A DNA stretch of 64,000 nucleotides from Auraticoccus monumenti (GCF_900101785.1 NZ_LT629688.1:4216001-4280000); one strand, 5' to 3'; shown: positions 36,243 to 46,111, counted from the stretch's first letter. Translations and numbers: made by a program. The notes: generated from the letters alone by a model not told the origin.

Positions 36243-37370
36243 TCAGACCAGGGGGTGCACCGTCACGCCCTGCACGACCCGGTTGACCTCACCGGTCGGG
36301 AAGGGGTTGTCCGGGTGCAGGCCGAGGGCCAGCGAGGTGGACTGCCCCAGCAGCTGGGCCACCAGCACGCCCGCCAGCGCCCAGTACGGGTCGGGCAGCC
36401 CGGCGGTGCCGCGCAACCGGATGGCTCCACCCGGCGTGGGCGCGTCTCCCTGCGCGTCGACCACCACGACCCGGTCCGGCCCGAGGCTGTCGGCGAGCTC
36501 GTTGACGATGTCGAGGTCGTAGCGCCGGGTGTGCGGGTCGTTGGACAGGTAGACCACGACCACGGTGCCGGGGGTGAGCACCGCCTTGGGACCGTGCCGG
36601 AACCCGAGCGAGGACTCCGACCAGGCGACCACCTGCCCGGCGGTCAGCTCGAGCAGCTTGAGCGCGGACTCGTGGGCCAGCCCGAGCAGCGAGCCGCTGC
36701 CCAGGTACACCACCCGGTCTGGCCGCAGCGCGGCGACGGCCTCGATCTCGACCTCGCGGGCCAGCAGGTCCTCGGCCGCGAGGGCCAGCGGCTCGATCCC
36801 GCCGGGCAGCGGACCACCCAGGGCGAGCAGGGCGGCCAGGGTCATCGAGGTGAAGCTGGACGTCATGGCGAAGCCCTGGTCGTTGCTGCCCTCCGGCATC
36901 AGCAGCACGAAGGAGCCGGGCCGGTCGGCGTGGGTGCGGGCCAGGTGCCCCTCGGGGTTGCAGGTGATGATCAGGTGCGCCACCTCGCCGAGGACCTGGT
37001 CGGCGAGCTCGGTGGCGGCCACGCTCTCGGGGCTCTGACCGGAGCGGGCGAAGGACACCAGCAGGGTGGGGACGTCGGGGGTGAGCTGCTGGCGCGGGTC
37101 CGCGACCAGGTCGGTGGTGGCCACCGCCTCCACCCGGCGACCGAGCAGCGCCGACAGCCACGGCGCCGCCACCTGCCCGGCGTAGGCGCTGGTGCCGGCG
37201 CCGGTGAGCAGGATCCGGGCACTGCGCCGCTCCCGCCACGGGGCCAGGAAGGTCTCCAGACCGCCACGGCCCTCGTCCAGGGTGGCGGCGACCTCGCGCC
37301 ACAGCCGGGGCTGCTGGCGGATCTCACGGTCGGTGTGCAACGGCGTGCCCGGTTCGACGGACGGTGTCAC
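36243..37370 (-). CDS. SIS-domain sugar isomerase, AgaS-like
   Basis: A 375-residue protein with two SIS phosphosugar-binding domains. LLTGAGTSAYAGQVAAPWL near residue 54 and VSFARSGQSPESVAATELADQV near 103 are the first domain's binding loops; VYLGSGSLLGLAHESALKLLELTAGQ near 215 is the second. It resembles AgaS, a tagatose-6-phosphate ketose/aldose isomerase or galactosamine-6-phosphate deaminase, and lacks the glutaminase part of GlmS. GGAG precedes the GTG start by five bases. It sits between comEC and comEA, an insertion into a normally compact competence cluster. Confidence 0.85.
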   Translation of the reverse strand: MTPSVEPGTPLHTDREIRQQPRLWREVAATLDEGRGGLETFLAPWRERRSARILLTGAGTSAYAGQVAAPWLSALLGRRVEAVATTDLVADPRQQLTPDVPTLLVSFARSGQSPESVAATELADQVLGEVAHLIITCNPEGHLARTHADRPGSFVLLMPEGSNDQGFAMTSSFTSMTLAALLALGGPLPGGIEPLALAAEDLLAREVEIEAVAALRPDRVVYLGSGSLLGLAHESALKLLELTAGQVVAWSESSLGFRHGPKAVLTPGTVVVVYLSNDPHTRRYDLDIVNELADSLGPDRVVVVDAQGDAPTPGGAIRLRGTAGLPDPYWALAGVLVAQLLGQSTSLALGLHPDNPFPTGEVNRVVQGVTVHPLV

Positions 37371-37438
37371 TGGCGCTCCAAGGTCGGTGTGGACGGCGTC
37401 CTCACCCTAGTGGCCGTCGCCCCCGCGTCCGGGGCTGG

Positions 37439-38584
37439 TCAGACCCGCACGTGCGGCGCGATCTCGGCGTAGCTCTTGGGGCCGATGCCGGAGACCTCCT
37501 GCAGCTCCTCGACCCGGGAGAACCGGCCGTGCTCGGTGCGCCAGTCCAGGATCTTCTGCGCCGTCACCGGTCCGACCCCGGGGAGCCCCTCGAGCTGCGC
37601 GGCGGTGGCGTTGTTCAGGTCCAGCTGCGCACCGCCTCCTCCAGCGACCGGCCCGGAGCCGCTGCCCCCTCCCCCGCCGCTGCCGCCGCCGGCCGCACCG
37701 CCGGCGGCACCGCCGTCGGTGCGCACCTCCGAGGGCTGGTCGTCGTCGGAGACCACCACCTGCTGGCCGTCCACCAGCACCTGGGCGAGGTTGAGCTCGC
37801 CCGGACGGGCGTCGTCGGTGAGGCCGCCGGCGCGCTCGATCGCCTCCCCCACCCGTGCTCCCTGCGGCAGGCTCACCACGCCGGGCTCCGCCACCGCCCC
37901 CAGCACGTGGACCACCACCTCCGGCACCGAGGTCGGGCTCGCAGCCGGTGCGGACTCCGATGGCGGGGCCGGTGCCGCGGTGGTCTCGGTGGCCAGGACC
38001 ACCGGCTGGGAGTCGGCCCGGGCCCGCAGCAGCAGGAAGGCGCTGAAGGCCACCGCGAGGGCCAGCACCGCGGCCAGCACCACCAGGTGCCGCCGGGAGA
38101 GCTGCGGCACCTGCAGGGTGATGGACCGGTCGGTGCGGGCACCGGGAAGGGCTGGTGCGGGCGGGACCGGCTCCCGGGGAGGAGCGGGGAGAGCGGCAGG
38201 CACACCTCCCACGTCGGGGCCCACGACCACGCGGGGACCGTCCGGACCGGCCTCCGGGTCCAGCGGCGCGTCTGTCGGTGAGGACCCGAGCACGCCCGTC
38301 GGGTCCGGTCGCGGGAGTCGGCTGGGCACGGGGGTGCTCGGAGGGTCGTTCCACGGGTCACGCGCCCGGCCCCGCCGTGGCCGCCCGAGCGCCTCGGTCA
38401 GCAGGGGGGACGGCAGCCGTCGACGGGCCGCGAGCACGGTCGCGGAGCCGGCCACCGACGAGCCGCTGCTCCCGGCGACCGGTGGCGGCGTCGGGACGGA
38501 CGTCGAGGCCCGCGAGAGGATCGCGTCCAACCGGGCCTGGACGTACTCGCTGCGGGCGGAGTCGACCGGTGCGCTTCGTGCCAT
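37439..38584 (-). CDS. comEA: Competence DNA receptor ComEA
   Basis: ComEA is the membrane-anchored DNA receptor of transformation. The 381-residue protein has a long Pro/Ala-rich cytoplasmic N-terminus (1-160), a single membrane helix near 165-190, an SLBB domain near 205-270 (VVHVLGAVAEPGVVSLPQGARV), a Gly-rich linker, and two helix-hairpin-helix DNA-binding motifs at the C-terminus (LNNATAAQLEGLPGVGPVTAQKI). The ATG at 38584 has GGTGGGG upstream. Two CGTCCACAG elements lie 51 and 81 bases upstream. Confidence 0.93.
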   Translation of the reverse strand: MARSAPVDSARSEYVQARLDAILSRASTSVPTPPPVAGSSGSSVAGSATVLAARRRLPSPLLTEALGRPRRGRARDPWNDPPSTPVPSRLPRPDPTGVLGSSPTDAPLDPEAGPDGPRVVVGPDVGGVPAALPAPPREPVPPAPALPGARTDRSITLQVPQLSRRHLVVLAAVLALAVAFSAFLLLRARADSQPVVLATETTAAPAPPSESAPAASPTSVPEVVVHVLGAVAEPGVVSLPQGARVGEAIERAGGLTDDARPGELNLAQVLVDGQQVVVSDDDQPSEVRTDGGAAGGAAGGGSGGGGGSGSGPVAGGGGAQLDLNNATAAQLEGLPGVGPVTAQKILDWRTEHGRFSRVEELQEVSGIGPKSYAEIAPHVRV

Positions 38585-38634
38585 GTCCCCACCGTGCCGC
38601 CCCGGGGCCCCGCTGGAGCGTCCAGGACCACGAT

Positions 38635-38673
38635 CTGTGGACGACGCCGGGGCGCGACCGGAGCCTGTGGACG
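38635..38673 (-). promoter_or_regulatory. Paired CGTCCACAG element upstream of comEA
   Basis: CGTCCACAG at 38643-38635 and 38673-38665 on the minus strand, 30 bp apart, the proximal copy 51 bases before the comEA ATG. The distal copy is 29 bases before the divergent GTG at 38703. Confidence 0.7.
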
Positions 38674-38702
38674 GACTTGGCGGTCTCCGCTTCACTGGGG
38701 CG

Positions 38703-39689
38703 GTGCGTCGTCGTCGTGGGCTGCCTGGGGCGGTCAGCGCGCTGGTGTGGGTGCTCTGCCTGCCGCTGCTGGCCGCCGGAGCCGTCTCCACGGTGCTGTC
38801 GGTGTGGCCGGACCTCCAGCTGAGGGGACCGCTGGCCCTGCTCGCCTCGTTCGTCCCCCTGGGGGTGCTGGCCGCCGCCGTCGCCGCGGTGCTGCTGCTC
38901 GTGCTGGCCCTGTTCGCCCGTCACCGGGCACCGCACGCGGTCGGTCTGCTGCTCGCCATGACCCTGGTCGCGGTGCCGCTCGCCCCGACCGTGCCGCCAC
39001 TGGTCGTCGGGCCGCCCGCCCAGCCCGGTATCGGCCTCGACGTCGTCTCGCTCAACCTGCTGGCGGGACAGGCCGACCCGGTGGCCGTCAGCAGGGCCGC
39101 GGCGGGCACGGACGTGCTGGTGCTGGTCGAGTGCACCCCCGAGGCGCTGAGCGCGCTGCTCGAGGCCGGGCTGGCCCAGGAGCTGCCGCACCGCAGCGGC
39201 GGCGGGGCGGGTGCCTACGACGGCGCGGTGGTGCTGTCGCGCTACCCGCTGGAGACCGTCGAGGTGCTGTCCCTGAGCTTCCAGCAGCGTCTGGTCCGCA
39301 TCGACGCCCCCGGGACCGGACCGGTGAGCGTGCTCGCCGCCCACCCGCTCAGCCCCTTCGGCGGCACCGAGGTGTGGGCCGAGGAGCACGACCGGCTGAT
39401 CGCCCTGGCCCGGGCGGCCGAACCCCCGGTGGTCGTCGCCGGGGACCTCAACGCGGTGGACCAGCACGTGGTCATGCACCGCTGGCGGGAGGCCGGCTTC
39501 ACCGACGTCGGGCACGCCGCCGGCGCGGGGTGGGTGCGGACCTGGCCGGCGGACCGGCGCTACCCGCCGGTGCTGGGCATCGACCACGTCCTCACCGGAC
39601 CCGGGCTGCGCGGCGTGGAGCTCAGCACCTTCGACGCCCCCGGCACCGACCACCTCGGGCTGCGTGCGGTCGTGGCCACCGCCGGCTGA
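38703..39689 (+). CDS. Membrane-anchored endonuclease/exonuclease/phosphatase family protein
   Basis: A 328-residue protein: three hydrophobic helices in the first 100 residues, then an EEP-fold catalytic domain. Visible motifs are VVSLNLLAG near residue 115 (Asn), VLVECTPEA near 140 (metal Glu), AGDLNAVDQH near 245 and GTDHLGLRAV near 318, the usual Asn-Glu-Asp-Asn-His set of this fold. Members include DNases, sphingomyelinases and phosphatidylinositol phosphatases; the substrate is unknown. Divergent from comEA, with the distal CGTCCACAG copy close to its GTG. Confidence 0.8.
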   Translation: MRRRRGLPGAVSALVWVLCLPLLAAGAVSTVLSVWPDLQLRGPLALLASFVPLGVLAAAVAAVLLLVLALFARHRAPHAVGLLLAMTLVAVPLAPTVPPLVVGPPAQPGIGLDVVSLNLLAGQADPVAVSRAAAGTDVLVLVECTPEALSALLEAGLAQELPHRSGGGAGAYDGAVVLSRYPLETVEVLSLSFQQRLVRIDAPGTGPVSVLAAHPLSPFGGTEVWAEEHDRLIALARAAEPPVVVAGDLNAVDQHVVMHRWREAGFTDVGHAAGAGWVRTWPADRRYPPVLGIDHVLTGPGLRGVELSTFDAPGTDHLGLRAVVATAG

Positions 39690-39798
39690 GGACGCAGCAG
39701 GACCGGTCCCGCCCCTCCGACCCCCTCGTGGGGGAGGCTGTGCGGTGCACCGGCCGTGAGCGGTCCAGCGGTGCGTCGGCTGAGGACGAGGAGTGGTC

Positions 39799-41436
39799 AT
39801 GGCGGGTCGCCGGGCGGCAGCGGTGCTGATGGTGGGGGTCCTCGGGTGGGCGCTGGTGGGCCCACCCGCGACGGCCGAACCGGTGGAGCCCGCGGAGTCA
39901 CCGGGGGTGAGCGCCTCCCCCACGCCGGCCGGGACGACCTCCCCCGCGCCGACCGGCACCGCCTCTCCCACGCCGACCGGCACAGCCTCCCCCGCGCCGA
40001 CGGACGCCGGCACCACGCCGACGGAGGACGCGACGCCGACGGGTGCGACGACGCCAGGTCCGAGCGGCACCCCGGTCCCCGAGCCGACCGGAACCGGCTC
40101 CGGCGCACCGAGCGCGAGCCCGTCCGCCGGTGATCCCGGACCCCCGCGGACCCGCGCGCTGCCCGGTGACGTGGTGCTCGACGTGAGCACCGACTGCGAG
40201 CGCGGCGTCGAGGCCCGGGTCGGCAACCAGAGCGACGAGCTGGCCGAGGTGCTGGTCCGCTTCAGCGACCAGCAGACCGACGAGGTGCTGCTGGAGCAGC
40301 CGCTGCAGGTCGACCCCGACGCCGGAGCCACGGCGACGCTGCCGAACTCGGAGGGCCCGGTCGCGGTGACCGTCCTCGACCTGGACAGCGGTGAGGTGCT
40401 GGCCGCGGGCACCGGACAGCAGCTCCGGTGCATCAGGGTGGTGGAGGACTGCGACGCCGTCGAGTTCACCAACCCCGAGGAGAACCCGGCCGTCCGCCTG
40501 GAGACCACCATGCGACTGGAGGAGGGGGTGTCCTCCACCACCCTCGAGCCCGGCGAGACGCTGCGGGTGGAGTGGTTCGACGGTCGCTGGGAAGCCGTGC
40601 GGGAGGGTGCGGCGGACGCGACCGCCGGCGCTGGCTTCGCCTCGGTCAGCTACGACACCTGCCCGGGGCAGGTCGGGAACCTCACCGTCACCTGCAGCGC
40701 CGCCGACGGCGCCGACGGGACGCTCGAGACCGACCTCGGGCCGGTCCCGGGAGCCGAGGTGACCTGGCGGCTGAGCCGGCAGGAGCGCGGGACCGTCGCC
40801 ACCGGCACGGCCACCGGCTCCGGCGACGTCCGGGCCCGGGGGCTGGCGGTCGGCGGGTACGTCCTCGACGTGCTGGTCGACGGTGAGCGGTCGGACCGCC
40901 TGGCGCTCCGGGTGGCGACCTGCCTCACCGTCGTCACCACCTGCAGCACCGCCACCTTCACCAGCGCCGCCTCGAACCCCGACGCCACCATCGGCTTCTT
41001 CGGCCCCCTCGACGACCCCACCGTCCGGGACATCGACAACCCGAACTACAACGTGCTGGGCATCGCCCCGGGCCAGTCGGTCACCGTCGACCTGGACGGC
41101 GTCACGCACGAGTGGCGCTCGCTGCAGTCCCTGGCCTCGGGGAGCGATCCTGACTCGCCCTTCCGTGGCACGGTCACCCTGGGGACCGGCCCGCTGCCCG
41201 CGGCCGAGGAGTGCCCGCCGGTCACGCCGGAGCCGGTCGACCACGACGCGTACGGGTCCGGCGACGGTCCCGGCGATGGTGGGACCGCTGCGGGAGGGAC
41301 CGGTGCGGGCATGGGAGGCGCCGGCGCCGGGCCCGAGCACCAGCTCGCCGAGACCGGTGGCCCCGCCGGCCCGCTGCTCGGCCTCGGGCTGGTCGCCCTG
41401 CTCGGCGGTGCCACGCTGCTGACCCGGCGGCGCTGA
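39799..41436 (+). CDS. LAETG cell-wall-anchored surface protein
   Basis: A 545-residue secreted protein. Signal peptide to about residue 30, a low-complexity region (about 31-120) built of tandem TASPAPT/TASPTPT units, then two or three immunoglobulin-like beta domains with paired cysteines, and a C-terminal sorting signal: LAETGG followed by a hydrophobic helix and RRR. LAxTG is the recognition motif reported for class E sortases. The ATG at 39799 has GAGGAG five bases upstream. The sortase in this window is 8 kb away and of the DUF4397-linked type, so the actual anchoring enzyme may lie elsewhere. Confidence 0.82.
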   Translation: MAGRRAAAVLMVGVLGWALVGPPATAEPVEPAESPGVSASPTPAGTTSPAPTGTASPTPTGTASPAPTDAGTTPTEDATPTGATTPGPSGTPVPEPTGTGSGAPSASPSAGDPGPPRTRALPGDVVLDVSTDCERGVEARVGNQSDELAEVLVRFSDQQTDEVLLEQPLQVDPDAGATATLPNSEGPVAVTVLDLDSGEVLAAGTGQQLRCIRVVEDCDAVEFTNPEENPAVRLETTMRLEEGVSSTTLEPGETLRVEWFDGRWEAVREGAADATAGAGFASVSYDTCPGQVGNLTVTCSAADGADGTLETDLGPVPGAEVTWRLSRQERGTVATGTATGSGDVRARGLAVGGYVLDVLVDGERSDRLALRVATCLTVVTTCSTATFTSAASNPDATIGFFGPLDDPTVRDIDNPNYNVLGIAPGQSVTVDLDGVTHEWRSLQSLASGSDPDSPFRGTVTLGTGPLPAAEECPPVTPEPVDHDAYGSGDGPGDGGTAAGGTGAGMGGAGAGPEHQLAETGGPAGPLLGLGLVALLGGATLLTRRR

Positions 41437-41439
41437 ACC

Positions 41440-42198
41440 TCAGCGCCGGCGCAGACCCAGGCTGGTGAGCACCGGCTCCCGCTGCCCGCCCACGTGCTCC
41501 ACCTCGTGGCGCCCGTCGGCCAGCCGGTGCACGGTGACCTGGCTGGCGTGCTGGCGGAGCGCCTCGACCACCGTCGGCTCGTGCTCGGCGAGGTGGAACC
41601 ACTCAGCCCCGGGTCCGTCGGCGGAGTTGCCGTGGGAGATGGAGACGACCTCGTACAGGTCCACCCCGGTGCGCCGGGCGGCGGCGAGGGTGGCGTGGTG
41701 GCAGCGGACGTGGTCGGGGTGGCCGTAGCTGCCGTCGACGTCGTAGCCCACCAGCGCCGACGGGCGGACCACCTCGATGTAGGCGCAGAGGTCGTCGACC
41801 ACCTCGTCCAGGGCCGCCGCGGTCAGCGAGTGGTGGTCGGACTCGATCGCCGGACCGGCCACGGTCGGCGTCACCCAGCGCATCCCGGAGTCCAGGTAGC
41901 GCCGCGGCGGACGTCCGGCGGCCCGCGCCGGCGGGGTGCCAAGGAAGGCCGACGTGGTCACCCCGAGCACCCGCAGGGCGCGGCCCAGCTCGGCCTCGCG
42001 GGCCGCCACCAGCTCCTCCGGCCCGGCCCCCGCGGGCACCGTGCCGGGGACGACCTCCCCCATCTCGCCGCGGGTGGCCGTGACCACGGCCACCTCGGTG
42101 CCCCCGGCCACGAGGGCGGCGACCAGGGCGCCGGTGGCCAGGGTCTCGTCGTCGGGGTGGGCGTGCACGAACAGCACCGGCCCGGGTCCGAGATCCAT
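41440..42198 (-). CDS. PIG-L deacetylase, MshB-like
   Basis: A 252-residue zinc-dependent N-acetylglucosaminyl deacetylase family protein. VHAHPDDETLATGA near residue 10 supplies His, Asp and Asp ligands, and YGHPDHVRCHH near 153 the third zinc ligand. In the mycothiol pathway MshB removes the acetyl group from GlcNAc-inositol. The fit is good because the MshA-like glycosyltransferase gene is directly upstream with a TGATG overlap, but the protein is shorter than classical MshB, so other PIG-L roles remain possible. Confidence 0.78.
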   Translation of the reverse strand: MDLGPGPVLFVHAHPDDETLATGALVAALVAGGTEVAVVTATRGEMGEVVPGTVPAGAGPEELVAAREAELGRALRVLGVTTSAFLGTPPARAAGRPPRRYLDSGMRWVTPTVAGPAIESDHHSLTAAALDEVVDDLCAYIEVVRPSALVGYDVDGSYGHPDHVRCHHATLAAARRTGVDLYEVVSISHGNSADGPGAEWFHLAEHEPTVVEALRQHASQVTVHRLADGRHEVEHVGGQREPVLTSLGLRRR

Positions 42199-43391
42199 CA
42201 CGACAGCAGCTCCTGGTAGCAGGCGAGCAGCCGTTCACCGGCGAGCTCGGGGCGGAAGCGCTCGGCGTGGACCCGGGCGGCGAGGCTCATCGGTCCGCGC
42301 TCCAGCGGGGAGAGCACGCGGTCCAGGGCCACGGCCCACGCCGACGGCTCTCGGCTGGAGACCAGCAGACCGGTCACCCCGTCCACCACGGCCTCCCGCA
42401 GCCCACCGGCGTCGTTGGCCACCACCGGCGTCCCGCTGGCGGCGGCCTCCAGGGCCACCAGCCCGAAGGTCTCCGACCACGACGGCACCAGCAGCGCGCC
42501 GGCACCCCGGAGCAGGTCGGCCAGCTGCTGGCGGCTCTGCGGGCCGCGGAAGCTGACCCACTGCTCCAGACCGGCGTCGGCGACGAGCCGCTCGACCTCG
42601 CGGCGGTAGTGGACGAAGTCCGGGGAGGTGCCGCCGACCATCACCAGGTGCGGACGGCGGTCCGCCGGCAGCCCGGCCACGGCACCGACGGCCAGGTCGG
42701 GGGCCTTGAGCGGCTGCAGCCGCGCGGCGAAGACCACGTAGCCGTGCCCGCGCCCGCGTGGCGGCTCACGGTCGGCCACCCGGTCCGCCGGTGGGTGGAA
42801 CAGGTCCAGGTCGACCCCCGGGGGCACGACGACCACCCGGTCGGGGTCCGCGCCGCAGCGGTCGGTGATGGTGTCCGCCTCGGCCTGGCTGATGGCCACC
42901 ACCAGGTCGGACTCCTGGGCCAGCCGGCGCTCCCCGGCCACCCGCTCCTCGGTCTCCGCGGGCTCGCCCTCCTGCAGCGGACGTCCCACCGGCACGGCCA
43001 GGGAGTGGTAGCTCTGCACGTGCGGCACGCCGAGGGCGCGGGCCCACCCGAGGGCGGCCACCCCCGACATCCAGTGCTGGGAGTGGACCAGGTCGATCCC
43101 CTCCCCCAGCGGGCGCAGGGCCTCGGCGAAGGCGCCGATGTGGTCCGAGACCCGGCTCTTGGCCACGACCTCCACCGGCCCGGCGGTGACCTGGCGGAGC
43201 CGGACCCCCGGCGACAGCTCGGCGACCTCGGGCAGCGACGGGTCGGTGCGCCGGGTCAGGAACTCCACCTCGTGGCCCAGCCCGGCCAGGGCGTCGGCCT
43301 GCTGGCGCTCGACCACGTTCATCCCGCCCGCGTCACCCTCCCCCGGCAGGTCGGCCGGGGAGGTGTGCAGGGAGACCATCGCGATGCGCAT
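42198..43391 (-). CDS. Glycosyltransferase family 4, MshA-like
   Basis: A 397-residue GT-B glycosyltransferase. The N-terminus SLHTSPADLPGEGDAGGMNVV matches the nucleotide-sugar-binding start of MshA (D-inositol-3-phosphate N-acetylglucosaminyltransferase), the first step of mycothiol synthesis. VFAARLQPLKAPDLAVGA near residue 222 and the PSWSETFGLVALEAAASGTPVVA motif near 310 are the C-terminal donor-binding signatures (the E-x7-E pair). Some differences from canonical MshA mean a related sugar transfer cannot be excluded. Confidence 0.82.
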   Translation of the reverse strand: MRIAMVSLHTSPADLPGEGDAGGMNVVERQQADALAGLGHEVEFLTRRTDPSLPEVAELSPGVRLRQVTAGPVEVVAKSRVSDHIGAFAEALRPLGEGIDLVHSQHWMSGVAALGWARALGVPHVQSYHSLAVPVGRPLQEGEPAETEERVAGERRLAQESDLVVAISQAEADTITDRCGADPDRVVVVPPGVDLDLFHPPADRVADREPPRGRGHGYVVFAARLQPLKAPDLAVGAVAGLPADRRPHLVMVGGTSPDFVHYRREVERLVADAGLEQWVSFRGPQSRQQLADLLRGAGALLVPSWSETFGLVALEAAASGTPVVANDAGGLREAVVDGVTGLLVSSREPSAWAVALDRVLSPLERGPMSLAARVHAERFRPELAGERLLACYQELLS

Positions 43392-43421
43392 GGGTCGGTC
43401 CGTCCTTCGAGGGGGCAGGGA

Positions 43422-45947
43422 TCAGGCGGGGACGATGCTGACCAGCTTGGGGGCCCGGACGATGACCGTGCGGATCTCCGCACCACCCAGCGCCCGCTGC
43501 ACCCCGGGGTCGGCCAGGGCCAGCGCCCTCAGCTCGTCCTCGCCGATGTCGGGGGCGACCTCCAGCCGACCGCGCACCTTGCCCTTGACCTGCACCACGC
43601 AGGTCACCGACTCCGCCACCAGCAGCGCGGGGTCGGCCACCGGCCAGGACGCCTCGGCCACCGACGGCTCGTGGCCCAGCAGCTCCCACATCTCCTCGGT
43701 GACGTAGGGGGCCACCACGCTCAGCACCACGGTGACGGCCTCGACGGCCTCGCGGACCGCGGGGTCAGCGGCACCGGGACCGGAGTCGATGGCCTTGCGG
43801 GTGGCGTTGACCAGCTCCATCACCCGGGCCACGACCACGTTGAACCGCTGGTCCTCGACCAGCCGGGTGACCTCGGCCACCGTCTTGTGGGTGGTCCGGC
43901 GCAGGGCCAGGTCACCACCGGCGGGGTCCACCCCGGGCTCGCTGGCGACGTCGGCGGCCAGCCGGTGCGCCCGCTGCAGGAACTTCAGCGAGCCCGCCGG
44001 GGAGACGTCGGCCCAGTCGATGTCGTCCTCGGGAGGTCCGGCGAAGACCACCGTGGTGCGGATCGCGTCCACCCCGAACTCGTCGATCTGGGCGCCCAGG
44101 TCCACCCCGTTGCCCAGCGACTTGCTCATCGAGCGGCCCTGGTTGATCACCTGGCCCTGGTTCAGCAGCCGGCGCATCGGCTCGTCGAAGTCGACCAGCC
44201 CCATGTCGTGCAGCACCTTGGTGAAGAAGCGCATGTACAGCAGGTGCAGGATCGCGTGCTCCACCCCGCCCACGTACTGCGCCACCGGCATCCAGCGGCG
44301 GACGTCCTCGGGGTCGAAGGGACCGCCCTCGTAGCCCGGGGAGCAGTAGCGGAAGAAGTACCACGACGAGTCCACGAAGGTGTCCATGGTGTCGGTGTCG
44401 CGCTTGGCCGCACCGCCGCAGCCCGGGCAGTCGACGTCCACCCAGTCGGTGGCCGCGGCCAGCGGGCTGGTGCCCTTGGGCGCCAGGTCGGCCCCGCGCA
44501 GGTCGGGCAGCCGCACCGGCAGCTGGTCGTCGGGGACCGGGACCTCACCGCACGAGGGGCAGTGCACGATCGGGATCGGGCAGCCCCAGAACCGCTGCCG
44601 GCTCAGCAGCCAGTCCCGCAGCCGGTAGGTGACGGTGCCGCTGCCGACGCCGTCGCGCTCCAGCGCCTCGATGATGGTCCGCACCCCGGCGGCCTTGTCG
44701 CTCAGCCCGTCCAGCTCACCGGAGCTCACGTAGGTGCCGTCACCGCTGGTGGCCACCCCGCTGACCGCGGGGTCCTCCTCGCCGGTGTCGATGACCATCC
44801 GTACCGGCAGGTCGTGGGCGCGGGCGAAGTCCAGGTCGCGCTGGTCGTGGGCCGGGACGCCCATCACCGCGCCGGTGCCGTAGTCGGCCAGCACGTAGTC
44901 GGCGGCGTAGACCGGCAGCCGCTCCCCGTTGACCGGGTTGACCGCGTGGACCCCCAGGAAGACGCCGGTCTTGGGGCGGTCGGTGGACTGCCGCTCGATC
45001 TCGGTGGCCTTGTTGGTCCGCTCCAGGTACGCCTCGAACGCAGGCCGGTGCTCCGGCGCCACGACCTCGGCGGCCAGGTCGGCCTCGGGGGCGACCACGA
45101 AGAAGCAGGCCCCGTGCAGGGTGTCGGGGCGGGTGGTGAAGACGCGCACCGGCTCGGCCCGGCGGGTGCCGTCGGCCAGCTCGATGGCGAAGTCGACGTG
45201 GGCGCCCTCGGAGCGGCCGATCCAGTTCCGCTGCATGGTCAGCACGCGGTCGGGCCAGCCGCCCTCCAGCTGGGCCATGTCGTCCAGCAGCCGGTCGGCG
45301 TAGTCGGTGATCTTGAAGTACCACTGATTCAGCTTGCGCTTGGTGACCGTGGCCCCGCAGCGCTCGCACAGACCCTGCACGACCTGCTCGTTGGCCAGCA
45401 CCGTCTGGTCCTGGGGGCACCAGTTGACCGCGCTGTCCTTGCGGTAGGCCAGACCGCGCTCGCGGAAGCGCAGGAACAGCCACTGGGTCCAGCGGTAGTA
45501 CTCCGGGTCCGAGGTGTGCAGCCGGCGCGACCAGTCCAGGCTCAGGCCGTAGCGCTTGAACGAGCGCGCCTGGGTCTCGATGTTGGCGTAGGTCCAGTCC
45601 GCCGGGTGCGAGCCCCGCTGGATGGCGGCGTTCTCGGCCGGCAGACCGAAGGAGTCCCAGCCGATCGGGTGCATCACGTCGTAGCCCTGCAGCTTCAGCC
45701 GGCGGGCCACCACGTCACCCATCACGAACGCCTCGGCGTGGCCCATGTGCAGGTCGCCGGAGGGGTAGGGGAACATGTCGAGGACGTAGCGCCGCTCGCG
45801 GCTGTCGTCGTCGGCCGGGGTGAAGGTGCCGTGCTCGGCCCAGTGGGCCTGCCAGCGCTGCTGGGCCGCGGCGGCGTCGTAGCGCCGGACCGGCTGGCCG
45901 TCCACCTCCACGTCACCGGACGGGATGGTCTCGGTCTGCTCGCTCAC
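43422..45947 (-). CDS. leuS: Leucyl-tRNA synthetase
   Basis: LeuS charges tRNA-Leu. The 841-residue protein has the HIGH-type motif HMGH at 67-70, a CP1 editing insertion (about 220-430), a zinc-binding block (CPSCGE, then CPGCGG), and the class I signature as SMSKS near residue 605 in place of KMSKS. The last feature is seen in some actinobacterial LeuRS sequences. The GTG at 45947 has GAGGAG nine bases upstream and is chosen over the much longer open frame. A leader ORF, hairpin and terminator lie upstream, indicating attenuation control. Confidence 0.96.
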   Translation of the reverse strand: MSEQTETIPSGDVEVDGQPVRRYDAAAAQQRWQAHWAEHGTFTPADDDSRERRYVLDMFPYPSGDLHMGHAEAFVMGDVVARRLKLQGYDVMHPIGWDSFGLPAENAAIQRGSHPADWTYANIETQARSFKRYGLSLDWSRRLHTSDPEYYRWTQWLFLRFRERGLAYRKDSAVNWCPQDQTVLANEQVVQGLCERCGATVTKRKLNQWYFKITDYADRLLDDMAQLEGGWPDRVLTMQRNWIGRSEGAHVDFAIELADGTRRAEPVRVFTTRPDTLHGACFFVVAPEADLAAEVVAPEHRPAFEAYLERTNKATEIERQSTDRPKTGVFLGVHAVNPVNGERLPVYAADYVLADYGTGAVMGVPAHDQRDLDFARAHDLPVRMVIDTGEEDPAVSGVATSGDGTYVSSGELDGLSDKAAGVRTIIEALERDGVGSGTVTYRLRDWLLSRQRFWGCPIPIVHCPSCGEVPVPDDQLPVRLPDLRGADLAPKGTSPLAAATDWVDVDCPGCGGAAKRDTDTMDTFVDSSWYFFRYCSPGYEGGPFDPEDVRRWMPVAQYVGGVEHAILHLLYMRFFTKVLHDMGLVDFDEPMRRLLNQGQVINQGRSMSKSLGNGVDLGAQIDEFGVDAIRTTVVFAGPPEDDIDWADVSPAGSLKFLQRAHRLAADVASEPGVDPAGGDLALRRTTHKTVAEVTRLVEDQRFNVVVARVMELVNATRKAIDSGPGAADPAVREAVEAVTVVLSVVAPYVTEEMWELLGHEPSVAEASWPVADPALLVAESVTCVVQVKGKVRGRLEVAPDIGEDELRALALADPGVQRALGGAEIRTVIVRAPKLVSIVPA

Positions 45948-46011
45948 TGCTCGTTCTCCTCGTGGTCGACCGCTGCGCTGCTGGGGGGCACCCGGCCCGG
46001 GTCCCGGGCAC

Positions 46012-46049
46012 AAAAAAGCCCCTCGCACGGTGCCGTGAGGCACGAGGGG
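46012..46049 (-). terminator. Attenuator terminator upstream of leuS
   Basis: Seven-pair outer stem: CCCCTCG (46049-46043 on the minus strand) and CGAGGGG (46025-46019), with internal pairing TGCC/GGCA, followed directly by six T (46017-46012). This is a canonical intrinsic terminator 65 bases upstream of the leuS start and well inside the leader, so it would cut leuS expression unless bypassed. Confidence 0.85.
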
Positions 46050-46052
46050 TGG

Positions 46053-46075
46053 CCGCCTGGGTGGTGACCCGGCGG
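46053..46075 (-). promoter_or_regulatory. Pause/antiterminator hairpin in the leuS leader
   Basis: CCGCC(t)GGGT-GGTG-ACCCGGCGG: nine pairs with one bulged base. It begins one base after the leader ORF stop, so a ribosome ending translation there would cover its base, while one stalled at the upstream leucine codons would leave it free. Which state favours the terminator is not determined. Confidence 0.6.
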
Positions 46076-46105
46076 CTATCGAAGCTGGAGCTCCCGGCTG
46101 CGCAT
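46076..46105 (-). CDS. Leaderless leader peptide of leuS (9 aa)
   Basis: ATG-CGC-AGC-CGG-GAG-CTC-CAG-CTT-CGA-TAG, peptide MRSRELQLR. It is too short for ORF callers. The ATG is six bases after TAGACT, so translation would begin at the very 5' end. Two of nine codons are leucine (CTC and CTT, the latter rare in such a GC-rich genome), suitable for sensing charged tRNA-Leu. Followed by a hairpin and an intrinsic terminator ahead of leuS. Function is inferred from this layout. Confidence 0.65.
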   Translation of the reverse strand: MRSRELQLR

Positions 46106-46111
46106 GGCGGG

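Noticed and set aside
44095-44145. LeuRS SMSKS in place of KMSKS as a loss of function
   Set aside because: The second Lys (S-K-S) is kept and the variant is, as far as I recall, seen in other actinobacterial LeuRS enzymes; everything else is intact.
42267-46067. Open frame of over 1200 codons on the plus strand
   Set aside because: It is antisense to mshA-like and leuS, with low-complexity Gly/Val/His/Asp-rich translation; a GC-bias shadow.
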